Source: Cyanobacteria bacterium SIG27 (GTDB lineage Bacteria; Cyanobacteriota; Vampirovibrionia; Gastranaerophilales; Gastranaerophilaceae). Taken from it: DNA of 64,000 nt. A program made the position numbers and the translations under genes. The stretch is taken from NCBI GenBank assembly GCA_015152565.1, contig SUTT01000001.1:25224-89223 (forward strand), read 5' to 3'. Below are positions 21,419-31,743 of this stretch, one piece after another. How positions within the stretch are numbered: position 1 is the stretch's first letter; the number at the start of each line of letters is the position of its first letter. The notes below the pieces were generated by a model, which did no database searches, had not been told where the DNA came from, and saw only the letters and a program-made list of their open reading frames with translations.

Positions 21419-22540
21419 TTAAACTGTAGCTGCTGATTTTTCAACTGCTTCAATTAAAACACGAGCAACTTCTTGTTGTTCTTCTTGCGTAATTTCAGCA
21501 AACATTGGAAGAGAAAGAACTAGTTTTGTATTTTCTTCCGCAATTGGAAGCATACCTTCGCTAAAGTTATATTTTTCATGAACTTTTTGAAGATGAAGTG
21601 GAATTGGATAGTAAATCATTGCGCCAATTCCAGCATCAGCAAGCATTTTATGAACTCCATCCCTGTTTGGAATTTTAACAGTATATTGGTGATAAACACA
21701 ATATGTATTATCTAATTCTTTTGGAGTTTCAATTAAAGAACAGTTTTTGAATAATTCATTGTAAAGTTTAGCGTGTTCTCTTCTTGCTGAGTTCCATTTA
21801 TCGATATATGGAAGTTTTACTCTTAAAATTGCTGCTTGAATTTCATCTAATCTTGAATTTACGCCGATTTCATCGTGATGATATCTAATAGCGCCACCAT
21901 GGTTTCTAAGTGCTATTACTCTATCTTTAATATATTGTGAATTAGTTGATAATAAACCACCATCACCCATTGTTCCTAGGTTTTTAGTTGGATAGAAGCT
22001 AAAGCAACCAACGTCGCCTATTGTACCTACTTTTTTGCCTTTGTATTCAGCGCCGATTGCTTGACAAGCATCTTCAATTACAAAAAGATTATGGCGTTTA
22101 GCAATATCAATAATTGGATCCATATCGCAAGGTTGACCATATAGGTGAACCGGAATAATTGCTTTTGTTTTTGGAGTGATTGCAGCTTCGATTTTTGCTG
22201 GGTCGATATTAAATGTATCAGGGTCGATATCAACAAAAACAGGTTTAGCACCTACTATTCCTATTGATTCAGATGTTGCAACAAAAGTAAAAGCTGTTGA
22301 AATTACTTCATCACCTTCGCCGATATCTAGCGCTCTTAGGGCCAAATGAAGTGCATCGGTTCCTGAGTTTAGTGCAACTGTGTGTTTGCAATCTAGATAG
22401 TTACACATTTCAGATTCAAATTCTTTGTTGTTAGCACCAAGAATGTATGAACCACTTCTCATAACTTCTAGTACTGCTTTTTCGACTTTGTCAGCGATGG
22501 TTTCGTATTGTCTTTTTGAATTAATAATAGGAATTTTCAT
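21419..22540 (-). CDS. DegT/DnrJ/EryC1/StrS family aminotransferase
   Basis: LNSGTDALHLALRAL; IEDACQAIGAEYKGKKVGTIGDVGCFSFYPTKNLGTMGDGG. Confidence 0.92.
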   Translation of the reverse strand: MKIPIINSKRQYETIADKVEKAVLEVMRSGSYILGANNKEFESEMCNYLDCKHTVALNSGTDALHLALRALDIGEGDEVISTAFTFVATSESIGIVGAKPVFVDIDPDTFNIDPAKIEAAITPKTKAIIPVHLYGQPCDMDPIIDIAKRHNLFVIEDACQAIGAEYKGKKVGTIGDVGCFSFYPTKNLGTMGDGGLLSTNSQYIKDRVIALRNHGGAIRYHHDEIGVNSRLDEIQAAILRVKLPYIDKWNSARREHAKLYNELFKNCSLIETPKELDNTYCVYHQYTVKIPNRDGVHKMLADAGIGAMIYYPIPLHLQKVHEKYNFSEGMLPIAEENTKLVLSLPMFAEITQEEQQEVARVLIEAVEKSAATV

Positions 22541-22622
22541 TTTACTCTCCTCAAATATGCTTCCATGATGTATTTATAATAGCATATAATAGGCTTTATT
22601 CTTATTAAGATTTTATAAAGAA

Positions 22623-23867
22623 CTATTTTTTCTTATCTACAATTTTAAATGCATAATAAACTTGAAAAATACTCAAAATAAAAAATAATCCAAAAACGAG
22701 TAAATATGAGCCATTTTGATATATTAAATCATTTCCTTTTTTAATCGGTTCAAAAATATTCATAAGCATTCCAGAAACCATTCCTAAAAGTCCCACCATC
22801 ATAAAAAAGCTGAAATTTTGAATAGAAACAGCAGTTGCGCTAACCTCAAAGCGATTAATGCTATGAAGCGCCATAATTAAGATTGGGGAAATGCTTCCGA
22901 TGTATGATGGTATGCAGAAAATTAATGCAATAATCTTGGAGTGAATATCAAAAGTAAGTAATAGTGTGATTGATAGGGTTGAAATTAGAGATAAAATTCC
23001 AAATATTCTAAATAAAATTGCTCTTTTGTTGTTTAAGCTTTTTGAAATAAAAGCTGTTATTGTTCCTGCAAAAGCTGAAATAATTGCCATTAAAGATAAA
23101 ATTAATGAAGCTGAATTTACGCTAATATCGCAAAAATCTTCTAAAAATTTTTTCCCTATAACTGTTTGTAAAACATAATATAGTCCGTAGTTAATCGCCC
23201 CGAAAAGATATAAATATTGATTATCTTTAATAGACAAAACTTCCTTAAAAGGCGCAAGTGAAAGCTTAGTTTCTTTTTCAATATGAATGGGTTTAAAGAT
23301 AATAAAGCCAATGATATAAACTATTGCTAAAAATAATGTTAAAAATCCAAGTACATATAGGCTATTTTTCCAGCCTATTTCATTTACTGCAGCTACAAAT
23401 GGTGCGTTTGCAAAAATGCCTCCGCTATAGCCAATAAAAAGAATATATGAAACAGCTAGAGAAAAATTCTTATCTTTTGCATATTTTTTAACTTCTCGAA
23501 TGACACTTAAATAAAACGTTCCAGCCCCAAAACCAAGCAGTGCTCTTGATAAATATAAACCAAATAAACTTTCGCTATGCGGAAAAATAATTGAGCCAAT
23601 TGCAAAAATTATTCCACCAAGCGCAATTACTCTAAAACCGCCAAATTTATCTACCAAAGGACCAACTATAAGTTGAGTTATAGCGTAAATATAGCAAAAA
23701 ATTGCACCAAGAAAAGTTATTTTAGAAGCGCAAGCGCTAAAATCATTTTGCAATAAATTAAAAATCGCTCCAGGAATTGCAACACGCTGAATATTTGCAA
23801 TAAAAAATAGAGTTGTTGCAATAATAATTAAAAATAACCTTAAACCATGTTTTTGATGAAGTGTCAT
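22623..23867 (-). CDS. MFS transporter
   Basis: 12-TM pattern; GPLVDKFGGFRVIALGG motif. Confidence 0.85.
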   Translation of the reverse strand: MTLHQKHGLRLFLIIIATTLFFIANIQRVAIPGAIFNLLQNDFSACASKITFLGAIFCYIYAITQLIVGPLVDKFGGFRVIALGGIIFAIGSIIFPHSESLFGLYLSRALLGFGAGTFYLSVIREVKKYAKDKNFSLAVSYILFIGYSGGIFANAPFVAAVNEIGWKNSLYVLGFLTLFLAIVYIIGFIIFKPIHIEKETKLSLAPFKEVLSIKDNQYLYLFGAINYGLYYVLQTVIGKKFLEDFCDISVNSASLILSLMAIISAFAGTITAFISKSLNNKRAILFRIFGILSLISTLSITLLLTFDIHSKIIALIFCIPSYIGSISPILIMALHSINRFEVSATAVSIQNFSFFMMVGLLGMVSGMLMNIFEPIKKGNDLIYQNGSYLLVFGLFFILSIFQVYYAFKIVDKKK

Positions 23868-23881
23868 AGAATATTAAACCC

Positions 23882-24220
23882 TTACTTTTTAAATATAAAA
23901 AACACAGCTAAAATTATAAAAATAAAACCAATTAAATAGTTCCATTTAAATTGTTCTTTTAAGTATAAAACACTAAAAAGACTAAAAATAATTAATGTGA
24001 TTACTTCTTGAATGGTTTTTAATTGAACTACATTATAAACTTCATGACCCATACGATTGGCTGGAACTTGGAAGCAATATTCTAAAAATGCTATACCCCA
24101 AGAAGCAAGAATAACAATCCATAAAGCAGAGTTTTTATGTCTTAAATGACCATACCAAGCAAATGTCATAAAGACATTTGAAATAATCAAAAGAACAATT
24201 GGATTAATAAACTTAAACAT
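23882..24220 (-). CDS. DMT/DUF486-like small membrane protein
   Basis: FMTFAWYGHLRHKNSALWIVILASWGIAFLEYCFQVPANRMGHEVYNVVQLKTIQEVITLIIFS. Confidence 0.8.
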   Translation of the reverse strand: MFKFINPIVLLIISNVFMTFAWYGHLRHKNSALWIVILASWGIAFLEYCFQVPANRMGHEVYNVVQLKTIQEVITLIIFSLFSVLYLKEQFKWNYLIGFIFIILAVFFIFKK

Positions 24221-24243
24221 ACTTTTATTTTAGTACGAAAAAA

Positions 24244-24864
24244 TTATTTAGAATGTTTCTTTTTGATTTCTTCTCTTAGAATTTTTTCAAAAATAATTGA
24301 TGGAAAATAATCATTAACCATATCGTTTATTCTAACTACGCAATCGAGAGCTTCGCCAAGGTTTCCAAGAAGAAAATAGCACTGAGATAAAATTAATAAT
24401 GCTTCAGGGTCGCAATAAAAAAGTTTTAAGGTTTTCTTACAAAATGTGATTGCAAGTTCAAAATATCCGTTTGCAAATAATGCTCTTGCAATAAACTTGT
24501 AGCTTTCAGGGTTTGATTGATATAAAATATCGCAACAGCTAACCAAATTTTGCGCCCATTCAATGTAATTATTTTCTATAAAAAGATTTAAATAGATTTC
24601 TAGATATGCTCTTGTTTGAAAAAAACTTGGTTTTATTCTTGGGTTTTTAAGATGAATTAAATCTAAAATAATTAAACCCCATAAGCTTGCTCTTGAAGAT
24701 TTATAATTTTTTTTCCAAAATTCTTTGGCTTTGTTTTCGTCTTTCAATAATAAACAACAAAGCCCTGCGTAGTAATTTTCTTCTTTTGAAACGAAAATTT
24801 CAAGGGCTTTATCGTATTGTTTATTGTTAAAATATTCTTTTGCTTTGTTAATTTGAAGAGTCAT
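24244..24864 (-). CDS. TPR-like hypothetical protein
   Basis: Helical repeat character (YFNNKQYDKALEIF; LLGNLGEALDCV); overlaps csrA. Confidence 0.6.
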   Translation of the reverse strand: MTLQINKAKEYFNNKQYDKALEIFVSKEENYYAGLCCLLLKDENKAKEFWKKNYKSSRASLWGLIILDLIHLKNPRIKPSFFQTRAYLEIYLNLFIENNYIEWAQNLVSCCDILYQSNPESYKFIARALFANGYFELAITFCKKTLKLFYCDPEALLILSQCYFLLGNLGEALDCVVRINDMVNDYFPSIIFEKILREEIKKKHSK

Positions 24865-25123
24865 TTTTTTGAATTTTCTTCATTAAATCAAAACCATTTG
24901 GATTTGTTATTGGTTTTAATTTATCAACTGCGTTGATATCTATATGATGAGCTTGTTTATTTGATTTTTTAATTTCGTTATAAACTTCTTCTCTGTATAT
25001 TTGAACGTTATTAGGTGCATTAACCCCAATTTTGACAGAGTTTTTATAGCTTTCTAAAATAACAACTTCAATATTGTCGTTAATTATTAATTTTTGGTTT
25101 ACTTTTCTGGTTAAAATTAGCAT
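24848..25123 (-). CDS. csrA: carbon storage regulator CsrA
   Basis: MLILTRKVNQKLIINDNIEVVILESYKNSVKIGVNAPNNVQIYREEVYNEI. Confidence 0.95.
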   Translation of the reverse strand: MLILTRKVNQKLIINDNIEVVILESYKNSVKIGVNAPNNVQIYREEVYNEIKKSNKQAHHIDINAVDKLKPITNPNGFDLMKKIQKNDSSN

Positions 25124-25126
25124 AAA

Positions 25127-25591
25127 TTATTCACCGTCGCTTTCGTCTTTGAATAATCTGTGTCTAACTTCAAATTCCGTGTTTTTTAAAATTAATTGCA
25201 TTGCTTTTTTGTTAACAATATTTATAACAATTGGAGCAAGCATGTTGATTGTTGCTGCTTGTGGGTTTGAAGATGGAATATTTGCAATATTGCAAACAAA
25301 AACATCATCACCACTTGTTATTTCAAGTTTTTGCGCTTCATCATCAGGAATATCAAACTGGTAATCTATTCCAAAAAAGCTACAAAGCGTAATTGGAAAA
25401 GCTAGTTCCATATCTTCTATTGATTGAAGCCATTTGAAAGGCGAATCGGGTTTATGGTCAACGAGTGCATATTGCTTTAAATCGTTAAAGCCGATAATTG
25501 GCGAAATAAATTCAAAAATGGCATCTTTGCTTATTTCGATTTCTCCGAATTTTTCCGTGTTTAGGGTGATGGTATTTGCTTCTTTATTCAT
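25127..25591 (-). CDS. fliW: flagellar assembly factor / CsrA antagonist FliW
   Basis: FISPIIGFNDLKQYALV...SPFKWLQSIEDMELAFPI; adjacent to csrA. Confidence 0.92.
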   Translation of the reverse strand: MNKEANTITLNTEKFGEIEISKDAIFEFISPIIGFNDLKQYALVDHKPDSPFKWLQSIEDMELAFPITLCSFFGIDYQFDIPDDEAQKLEITSGDDVFVCNIANIPSSNPQAATINMLAPIVINIVNKKAMQLILKNTEFEVRHRLFKDESDGE

Positions 25592-25593
25592 TA

Positions 25594-26412
25594 TTATATT
25601 CCGTAATTTAGCATATTATTTTGTTGTAGCATTTGATTGTATAAAAACATCTTAGCAGCTTCTTGGTTTGAATTACCTAAAAATGCGCTATACATTGCCG
25701 GGTTATTCAACCCCATTACTCCATATTGATTAAACTGTTGAGCCGAAGCTAGTGGATTAAATTGGTTGTATGGATTCATCCCAATTTTTGATAGAGTATT
25801 TAGTGCGTTTGCGATTTCTTCATTTGTTGGTTGATTGTATGATTGAAGCTCACCTTTCATTGCTGCTTCTTGTTCTTGTTGAAGTCTAATATGTTCTTCT
25901 TCTTGAAGTTTGCGCTCCATTCTTTCTCTTGTGATTTTATCCATTGCTGCAGGATGGATTTTTCTTCCTGATTGAATAAATATATCCATTTCTGTCATTT
26001 GTTCTTCTTTTTTCTCTTCTTGTTTTTCTTTTGGCAAACAAATCGTGTTGTTTGGATTTTCTAAGCAGCTAAGAGCTCTTTGAGAGTAGTATGATAAAAC
26101 TAGGTTTTCATCTCTTGCAACAACTTCACGATACAGTGCTGTTGCTTCTTCTTTATAGCCTAATCTTGTATAGCAAAGTGCTAGGTAGTATCTTGCGTAT
26201 GTATTTTTCTTTTCGACTTTTACAAGTTCTTCTAAATCTTGCATTGCACCAACGTAGTTACCTGATTTATATTTAACAATAATAGGCTTTAAGCTTTCGC
26301 TAATTTTTGGTGCTCTTGGCGTTACGCCATAGTTAGGACCCGCAAATGTTTGTGAACTGGTTAAAGATATAAATGCAACAGTTAAAACAATTAATGATAA
26401 AAGTTTTTTCAT
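25594..26412 (-). CDS. TPR-repeat exported protein
   Basis: Signal peptide; YKSGNYVGAMQDLEELVKVEKKNTYARYYLALCYTRLGYKEEATALYREVVARD. Confidence 0.7.
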   Translation of the reverse strand: MKKLLSLIVLTVAFISLTSSQTFAGPNYGVTPRAPKISESLKPIIVKYKSGNYVGAMQDLEELVKVEKKNTYARYYLALCYTRLGYKEEATALYREVVARDENLVLSYYSQRALSCLENPNNTICLPKEKQEEKKEEQMTEMDIFIQSGRKIHPAAMDKITRERMERKLQEEEHIRLQQEQEAAMKGELQSYNQPTNEEIANALNTLSKIGMNPYNQFNPLASAQQFNQYGVMGLNNPAMYSAFLGNSNQEAAKMFLYNQMLQQNNMLNYGI

Positions 26413-26560
26413 AATTACCCTCTATTTTTGTTTAATGTTTTTTACATTAATGACAATATATTCTTATTATATCGCAATAAAAGCGATATTATTTAACAAA
26501 ATTGAATTTTTTCCTCTAAACAGTTGAAAAAAAATTAAAAAATCATATATAATTTTAGCT

Positions 26561-26776
26561 ATGAAAGTAAAAATTAAAGAAGTTGCAAAAGAAAAAAAAG
26601 GCTATAGCTTATATAAACTTGCTCAAATTATGAATTTGCCGCAGCAGACAATTTATTCTTGGGCAAAAGGAAGAACGCAACCTTCTTATTTAAATCTTGA
26701 TAAACTTTGTGACATCTTGGATTGTTCAATAGGAGAGCTTTTAGAGGCTGAGCCTGTTCAAAATAAGCTATTTTAA
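26561..26776 (+). CDS. small XRE/Cro-like HTH regulator
   Basis: YKLAQIMNLPQQTIYSWAKGRTQPSYLNLDKLCDILDCSIGELLE. Confidence 0.8.
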   Translation: MKVKIKEVAKEKKGYSLYKLAQIMNLPQQTIYSWAKGRTQPSYLNLDKLCDILDCSIGELLEAEPVQNKLF

Positions 26777-26780
26777 AGTT

Positions 26781-26808
26781 AAAGCCGCTAAATTAGCGGC
26801 TTTTTTAT
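26781..26808 (+). terminator. terminator
   Basis: aaagccgctaaattagcggctttttta. Confidence 0.7.
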
Positions 26809-26831
26809 ATATGAAAAATGTGTATTTATGA

Positions 26832-27386
26832 TTATATGTGACCTTGATTTGTTCTGTGGTCAAGTTGAGCTTTTTGGTCATTTGCTTTAATTTTACCTTG
26901 TAATAGTCTAAAACCAAAAACGCCAACACCAAGAGCGGTTGCAACACCTGCAATTAGTTTGTTATTTTTCATGTATTCGCTGTAGAATTTTTTAGGTAAT
27001 TTAAAGATTTCACCAAGATGTTTGTAAGTTGCTTTGTCTTCAGTTAATAATCTTTTTCCCCAAGATAGCGTTCCTTTAACGCCATTCCAAGCGTCTTTTG
27101 TAATGTTGCCTACGATTGTTCCTAACACTTTTAAGCCTTTTTCTTCTTTTGAAGCTTTAACAGCTTTTGCAAGCATAGCAGTTGCACCAGTTACGATAAC
27201 ACCATCTCTAATGCCATCAATTGCGCCGCCACCCATGTTTACTGTTGTAATAACATCTTTAGCTATGTCTGTTGCACCTTTTTTAACTTTTTGATAAGTT
27301 TGTGCAACGTCAAACTTTTTCTTTTCAATCGGAGCTTGAGAATTATTATTTGTAAAAGCTATATTTGATTTGATTGGTTTAATCAT
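26832..27386 (-). CDS. hypothetical protein
   Basis: Start moved to MIKPIKSNIAF at 27386 with SD aaaggtgg; C-terminal hydrophobic segment. Confidence 0.6.
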   Translation of the reverse strand: MIKPIKSNIAFTNNNSQAPIEKKKFDVAQTYQKVKKGATDIAKDVITTVNMGGGAIDGIRDGVIVTGATAMLAKAVKASKEEKGLKVLGTIVGNITKDAWNGVKGTLSWGKRLLTEDKATYKHLGEIFKLPKKFYSEYMKNNKLIAGVATALGVGVFGFRLLQGKIKANDQKAQLDHRTNQGHI

Positions 27387-27619
27387 AACACACCACCTTT
27401 TCAATTTTATTAAACACCTAAAGCGAAAAAGTTGCCTTTTTGTAATGGCTTTGCTATTTTTATTTTACAAAAATTTACATGAAAAATAAAGTGTTATAGA
27501 ATTTCATTTAATAAAAATTTAAAAATATTTTGACTTTTTGATAAAAATTATTAAAAAATCAACAAAATATATTATAGAATTTATCCTTTCGATAGCATAA
27601 ACTATATATTGAGGTAATT

Positions 27620-28435
27620 ATGTCTTATAAAAACGACCATGCATTGGTAATTGCAAATAAATATGGCGGTGCAAGCTCCGCAGCAAAAGCTGAATTGTAC
27701 GAAACCTATGATAGGTTGAGAGATTTAACAATTTCAGGTTCAACTGGAACAGGCTCTGGCTTTGGTTCTGCCGGAGGTTTTTTGTGGCAGTTGGCAAATC
27801 TATTTTCTCCATCTAGTTTTATGCCAACTTTGGGCGGAAGTTCTATGATGAATATTCCAGGGACATCTTATTGGTCACCAAATTATGCTTCAAAATCATA
27901 TTATGATTCTGGAACAAACGCTTTTGGTGTATCTGGTTTATCTAGTTTTACCGCATTTCCATCAGGAGCTGCTGGAATTTCTCTTGGTTTTGGGGCACAA
28001 GGTGCACCAACGGGCGGTGCTGCGGGAATGGCTACGGGCTATGCTGTTAGTGCAGCAGGAATTGCAGCTTTAAATAGTGCATCTTATGCAACGGGAGCTA
28101 CCGCAGGAACTGGCTTTGGGCAAAACGTGGTATTACCAATTGCGGGTTTAATTTCTGGTTGGGGCGGTATTTTGCAGTCAATTGCGCCTTATGCAGGGTC
28201 TTTTGGTCTTGGCGCTATTGTGGCGGGTAACTTAATGCAGGGAACTGGCTCTGCTGCGCTATCAGCTTATCAAAATATTACAGGCAATATTACAAATAAT
28301 GCTGATGTTATTTTAGAGGATAAAGTAAGGAATATTGAAACAATCTGCAAAATGTTAGATACACAAGCAGATATTGTTCGCCAAACTCTGAAATCTGATA
28401 TGGAATCAGATTCTAAGCTTGTTGATGAACTATAG
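27620..28435 (+). CDS. Gly/Ala/Ser-rich hypothetical protein
   Basis: SD gaggtaatt before ATG; terminator follows. Confidence 0.6.
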   Translation: MSYKNDHALVIANKYGGASSAAKAELYETYDRLRDLTISGSTGTGSGFGSAGGFLWQLANLFSPSSFMPTLGGSSMMNIPGTSYWSPNYASKSYYDSGTNAFGVSGLSSFTAFPSGAAGISLGFGAQGAPTGGAAGMATGYAVSAAGIAALNSASYATGATAGTGFGQNVVLPIAGLISGWGGILQSIAPYAGSFGLGAIVAGNLMQGTGSAALSAYQNITGNITNNADVILEDKVRNIETICKMLDTQADIVRQTLKSDMESDSKLVDEL

Positions 28436-28455
28436 TTCAATAATTAAAATAGCTA

Positions 28456-28488
28456 AAAATGCACTGCGGCAAGGCAGTGCATTTTTTT
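28456..28488 (+). terminator. terminator
   Basis: aaaaatgcactgc-ggcaag-gcagtgcattttttt. Confidence 0.8.
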
Positions 28489-28550
28489 GTAAAGAAATGT
28501 AACAAAGAAAGAAAATTGAGCAATTATTTCAATTAAATATACTTTATATA

Positions 28551-28693
28551 TATGTAAGACATAAATAACCTCCCCTTCCCCACAAAGTAGTTTTTTTCAC
28601 ACACAAAACACACTACTAACACAACACACTAACCAATCACACGAGAATCAAGCAAAAAGATTTTCAACCCTCTTAATTATAAGAGGGTTTTTG
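28551..28693 (+). ncRNA. candidate small RNA, C-rich/G-poor, ~140 nt
   Basis: Promoter-like TTGAGC-16-TATACT (28517/28539); CCTCCCCTTCCCC; agtagt...actact stem; perfect 10-bp terminator aaccctctta-atta-taagagggttttttg at 28666-28693; no ORF. Confidence 0.45.
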
Positions 28694-28858
28694 TTATGTT
28701 TGATTAATTTTATATATTTTTAAATATAAATGATAAATTAGTTTTCGATAATCTGTATATAGCTAGTATATATTTTTTCTTAACATAGCTTTACATTTTA
28801 TTAATTTTCTAGTTAAAATCGTTTTTTTATATATAAGAGAAAAATTAGAGAGAACAAA

Positions 28859-30313
28859 ATGGCCCCCAATATTAAACTTCTTAGTGAACCACCTAAACCA
28901 GCTCCTGTTTCCAGTACACCACAGGTTACTGTTAATGCTGCTAATACAACATCAGCAGCTTCAAGTGCGACAACTTCTTCAAGTGCCACTTCAATGAGCA
29001 TTAACACATCAGTTGATTTTTCTTACGTAAGCGAAGAAGAAAAACAAAAGCGTGCGAGTTATAGTGCAAAAGATTGGGCTAAAGAATTAAATAAAAGTTC
29101 TTTATTTAAAGGTTCAAGAATTACTGACAACGCAGGTCATACTGAATACAACTTAATTAACAATGAAGAATGGAGAGTCGATGTTAGACAAGACTCTGAT
29201 AATGATGGCGACATTAAAGACGAAGAATTAAAAAGCGTATCGCTATTAGAAGCTATGGTAGATTCTTATGATAGCGTACTTGACTTATATATTCGCGAAC
29301 AAATGGAAGCGATAGTTGAAAAATATGGACCAAGTTGTAATTATAACCTTAGAGCAATTTTTGGTAATCCAAATTCTCAAGCAATTATGGATTTAGCAAA
29401 ACTTGGTATTAGAGCAGACGCTGTTGGCGATCATGAAGCTTGGCAAAATAGAACATATACTTTTTCATTAATTGATATGTCAGGACTTAGTGAAAATGCA
29501 ACTGATGAAGAAATTTGGGCACATGTATATAGTGATAGTGCTGAAATTTTAGAAGATGCACAAGGCAAAAAAGGTAGTATGATTTTTGCGGATTGCTTAA
29601 CCGCAGATGGTACTGCTCAAGGTGCAGAGATGAATTTAGCAAGCATTTTAGACCAAATGGGTTACGAATGCGTATCTAAGGCAGACTTCATCGGACATGA
29701 ATATGAATATGATAAGTTAATGGCAGAAATTGAAGCAGGCTTGAAAGCTAATAAATTTGCTTCTAGTGGCGAAACAATTAATGACAAATACGGCGAAACT
29801 CTCAAAATGTACGAAGCAGTTTGTGCTGTATATGGAATTAATGCCCACGCTTATGGAAACAAAGGTTGGCATTGCAAGGCACGTAGCTTTGAACAAACTA
29901 AAAATGCAATTTTGGCTATGGGTGCAGCATTATTCTCAAGAAGCGGATGTGCTACAACAGGCTTAAATCTTGGTATTGGACTAAAAGACTTAAATGAAGA
30001 TGGTTTAATTACCGCTGATGAAATTTTAAAAGCTAAAACAGCGGCTGATGAAGCAGTTGAAGAAGAAAAAGCTCAAAATCCGGATGAATATGACAAGGAT
30101 ATCACAACTGTTGATGAAGTAATTCAAGACGAAGTTGCGGGCTTTACTATGAGAGATATTAATAGTGCATTGGATTATGTTGAAATTCAACTTGGTGAAA
30201 ATCCAGATAAGAAACTTGAAACCATTGTTGACGAATATGCAAAACTTGAAGGTATTGAAGATAAAGATGAGTTATTCAAAGTCTTGAATAAGAAAATGAC
30301 ATTTGCACAATAA
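28859..30313 (+). CDS. hypothetical protein with two EF-hand-like motifs
   Basis: DSDNDGDIKDEEL and DLNEDGLITADEI. Confidence 0.65.
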   Translation: MAPNIKLLSEPPKPAPVSSTPQVTVNAANTTSAASSATTSSSATSMSINTSVDFSYVSEEEKQKRASYSAKDWAKELNKSSLFKGSRITDNAGHTEYNLINNEEWRVDVRQDSDNDGDIKDEELKSVSLLEAMVDSYDSVLDLYIREQMEAIVEKYGPSCNYNLRAIFGNPNSQAIMDLAKLGIRADAVGDHEAWQNRTYTFSLIDMSGLSENATDEEIWAHVYSDSAEILEDAQGKKGSMIFADCLTADGTAQGAEMNLASILDQMGYECVSKADFIGHEYEYDKLMAEIEAGLKANKFASSGETINDKYGETLKMYEAVCAVYGINAHAYGNKGWHCKARSFEQTKNAILAMGAALFSRSGCATTGLNLGIGLKDLNEDGLITADEILKAKTAADEAVEEEKAQNPDEYDKDITTVDEVIQDEVAGFTMRDINSALDYVEIQLGENPDKKLETIVDEYAKLEGIEDKDELFKVLNKKMTFAQ

Positions 30314-30442
30314 AGTTTAATGGGGGATAAAAGGCTAAGGATTAATTCTTAGCCCTTTTTAAAACTTAATAAAACCATCCTATTACATGATTTATTTTTC
30401 TTTGAGTTGTTAAATAATAAGCTTAACTCAAGGGGAGATTAT

Positions 30443-30976
30443 TTGGTTAGAATGTTAAATATAAATGATACAACAATAATATGTATTGATATTCAAGAAA
30501 AATTAGTAAATATGCTTTCTAATTCTGATGAAATTGTACTAAAATGCGAAAAAATCATGAAGGCCGCTAATATTCTTGATGTTGATACTATAATAACTGA
30601 ACAATATCCAAAAGGTTTAGGTTCAACGCTTGAATCAATTAAGACCATCACCAGTTTTAAAACCATTGAAAAAACAACTTTTTCAGCTTTACAAACACCG
30701 GAATTTAAATTTGAATTAAAGAAAAACATTGTAATTTTTGGTATTGAAACGCATATTTGCGTTTATCAAACAGTATTAGATTTAATTCAAAAAGGACATA
30801 ATGTTTACGTTGTTGCTGACTGTTGTGCTTCAAGAAGTGAATTAAATTATAAAACAGCGCTTAATTTAATGGAAAAATTTGGCGCAAATATCACCACGTT
30901 AGAAATAGTATTATTTGAATTTTTAAAAAGCTCTAAACATCCTTGTTTTAAGGAAGTTCAAGCTTTAATCAAATAA
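30443..30976 (+). CDS. isochorismatase-family cysteine hydrolase
   Basis: SD aaggggag before TTG 30443; ICIDIQEKLV...IFGIETHICVYQTVLDLIQKGHNVYVVADCCASR. Confidence 0.8.
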   Translation: MVRMLNINDTTIICIDIQEKLVNMLSNSDEIVLKCEKIMKAANILDVDTIITEQYPKGLGSTLESIKTITSFKTIEKTTFSALQTPEFKFELKKNIVIFGIETHICVYQTVLDLIQKGHNVYVVADCCASRSELNYKTALNLMEKFGANITTLEIVLFEFLKSSKHPCFKEVQALIK

Positions 30977-30991
30977 TCAATTTGGGAAAAT

Positions 30992-31258
30992 ATGGAAATA
31001 TCAAATATAAATGTAGCTAATTTCTTAGAGCTTGATACAAACATTAGAACAAGTTCAACAAGTACTTTTAACTCTCAAGAGGCGTATGAAAATACTTTTG
31101 AAGATGTTATGTTGGATGTTGTATCAAAAGCACAAGAAGAAAAAGACAATAAAGTTAATTTTTCCAACCTTGGTGCACCTGCTGGGTTTTTCCTGGATAC
31201 ATCTTTATTGAGCGAAGAAGATAAAATAGAAGTCAGCACTTCTTTTAACACATATTAA
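30992..31258 (+). CDS. hypothetical protein
   Basis: Short ORF in operon-like position. Confidence 0.5.
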   Translation: MEISNINVANFLELDTNIRTSSTSTFNSQEAYENTFEDVMLDVVSKAQEEKDNKVNFSNLGAPAGFFLDTSLLSEEDKIEVSTSFNTY

Positions 31259-31356
31259 ATTTTGTAAAATGTAAGTTTTAATTAGTCAATAATTTTAAAA
31301 ATAAAAACTTTATTAAAAAGTGATGTTAGTTTTGTGTATTTATTATTGGAGTTAAA

Positions 31357-31743
31357 ATGAGTGTTAACGTGCCACAAAGTATGCCAACTATTCCTGTAAA
31401 TGTTGGATATAAACCTATTCCTGTTTATAATCAATATATGTCTTATCCTGCCATGAGCTCTTTTGCTCCATTGGAACAAGATGTTTTTGTTAAAAGCGGA
31501 GATATTTTAAATCAAGATAAAGAAGCAATTGAAGATGAAAAAGATGAAATCATGATTGGTACTTACTATTCTTATTCTTCCGTTCAAGATTTGCAAAATA
31601 GAATAAATCAAAAGAAAAGAGAACTAGAATTTAATAAAAAACAGCTTGCAAAATATCCAAACAATCCTGAATATGGTTGGAAAATTGATAAACTTGAAAA
31701 AGAGATTAAAGAATTAGAAAGACAACTTCAAAAAGCTTGTTAA
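31357..31743 (+). CDS. hypothetical protein with C-terminal coiled coil
   Basis: SD ggag before ATG; LQNRINQKKRELEFNKKQLAKYPNNPEYGWKIDKLEKEIKELERQLQ. Confidence 0.55.
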   Translation: MSVNVPQSMPTIPVNVGYKPIPVYNQYMSYPAMSSFAPLEQDVFVKSGDILNQDKEAIEDEKDEIMIGTYYSYSSVQDLQNRINQKKRELEFNKKQLAKYPNNPEYGWKIDKLEKEIKELERQLQKAC

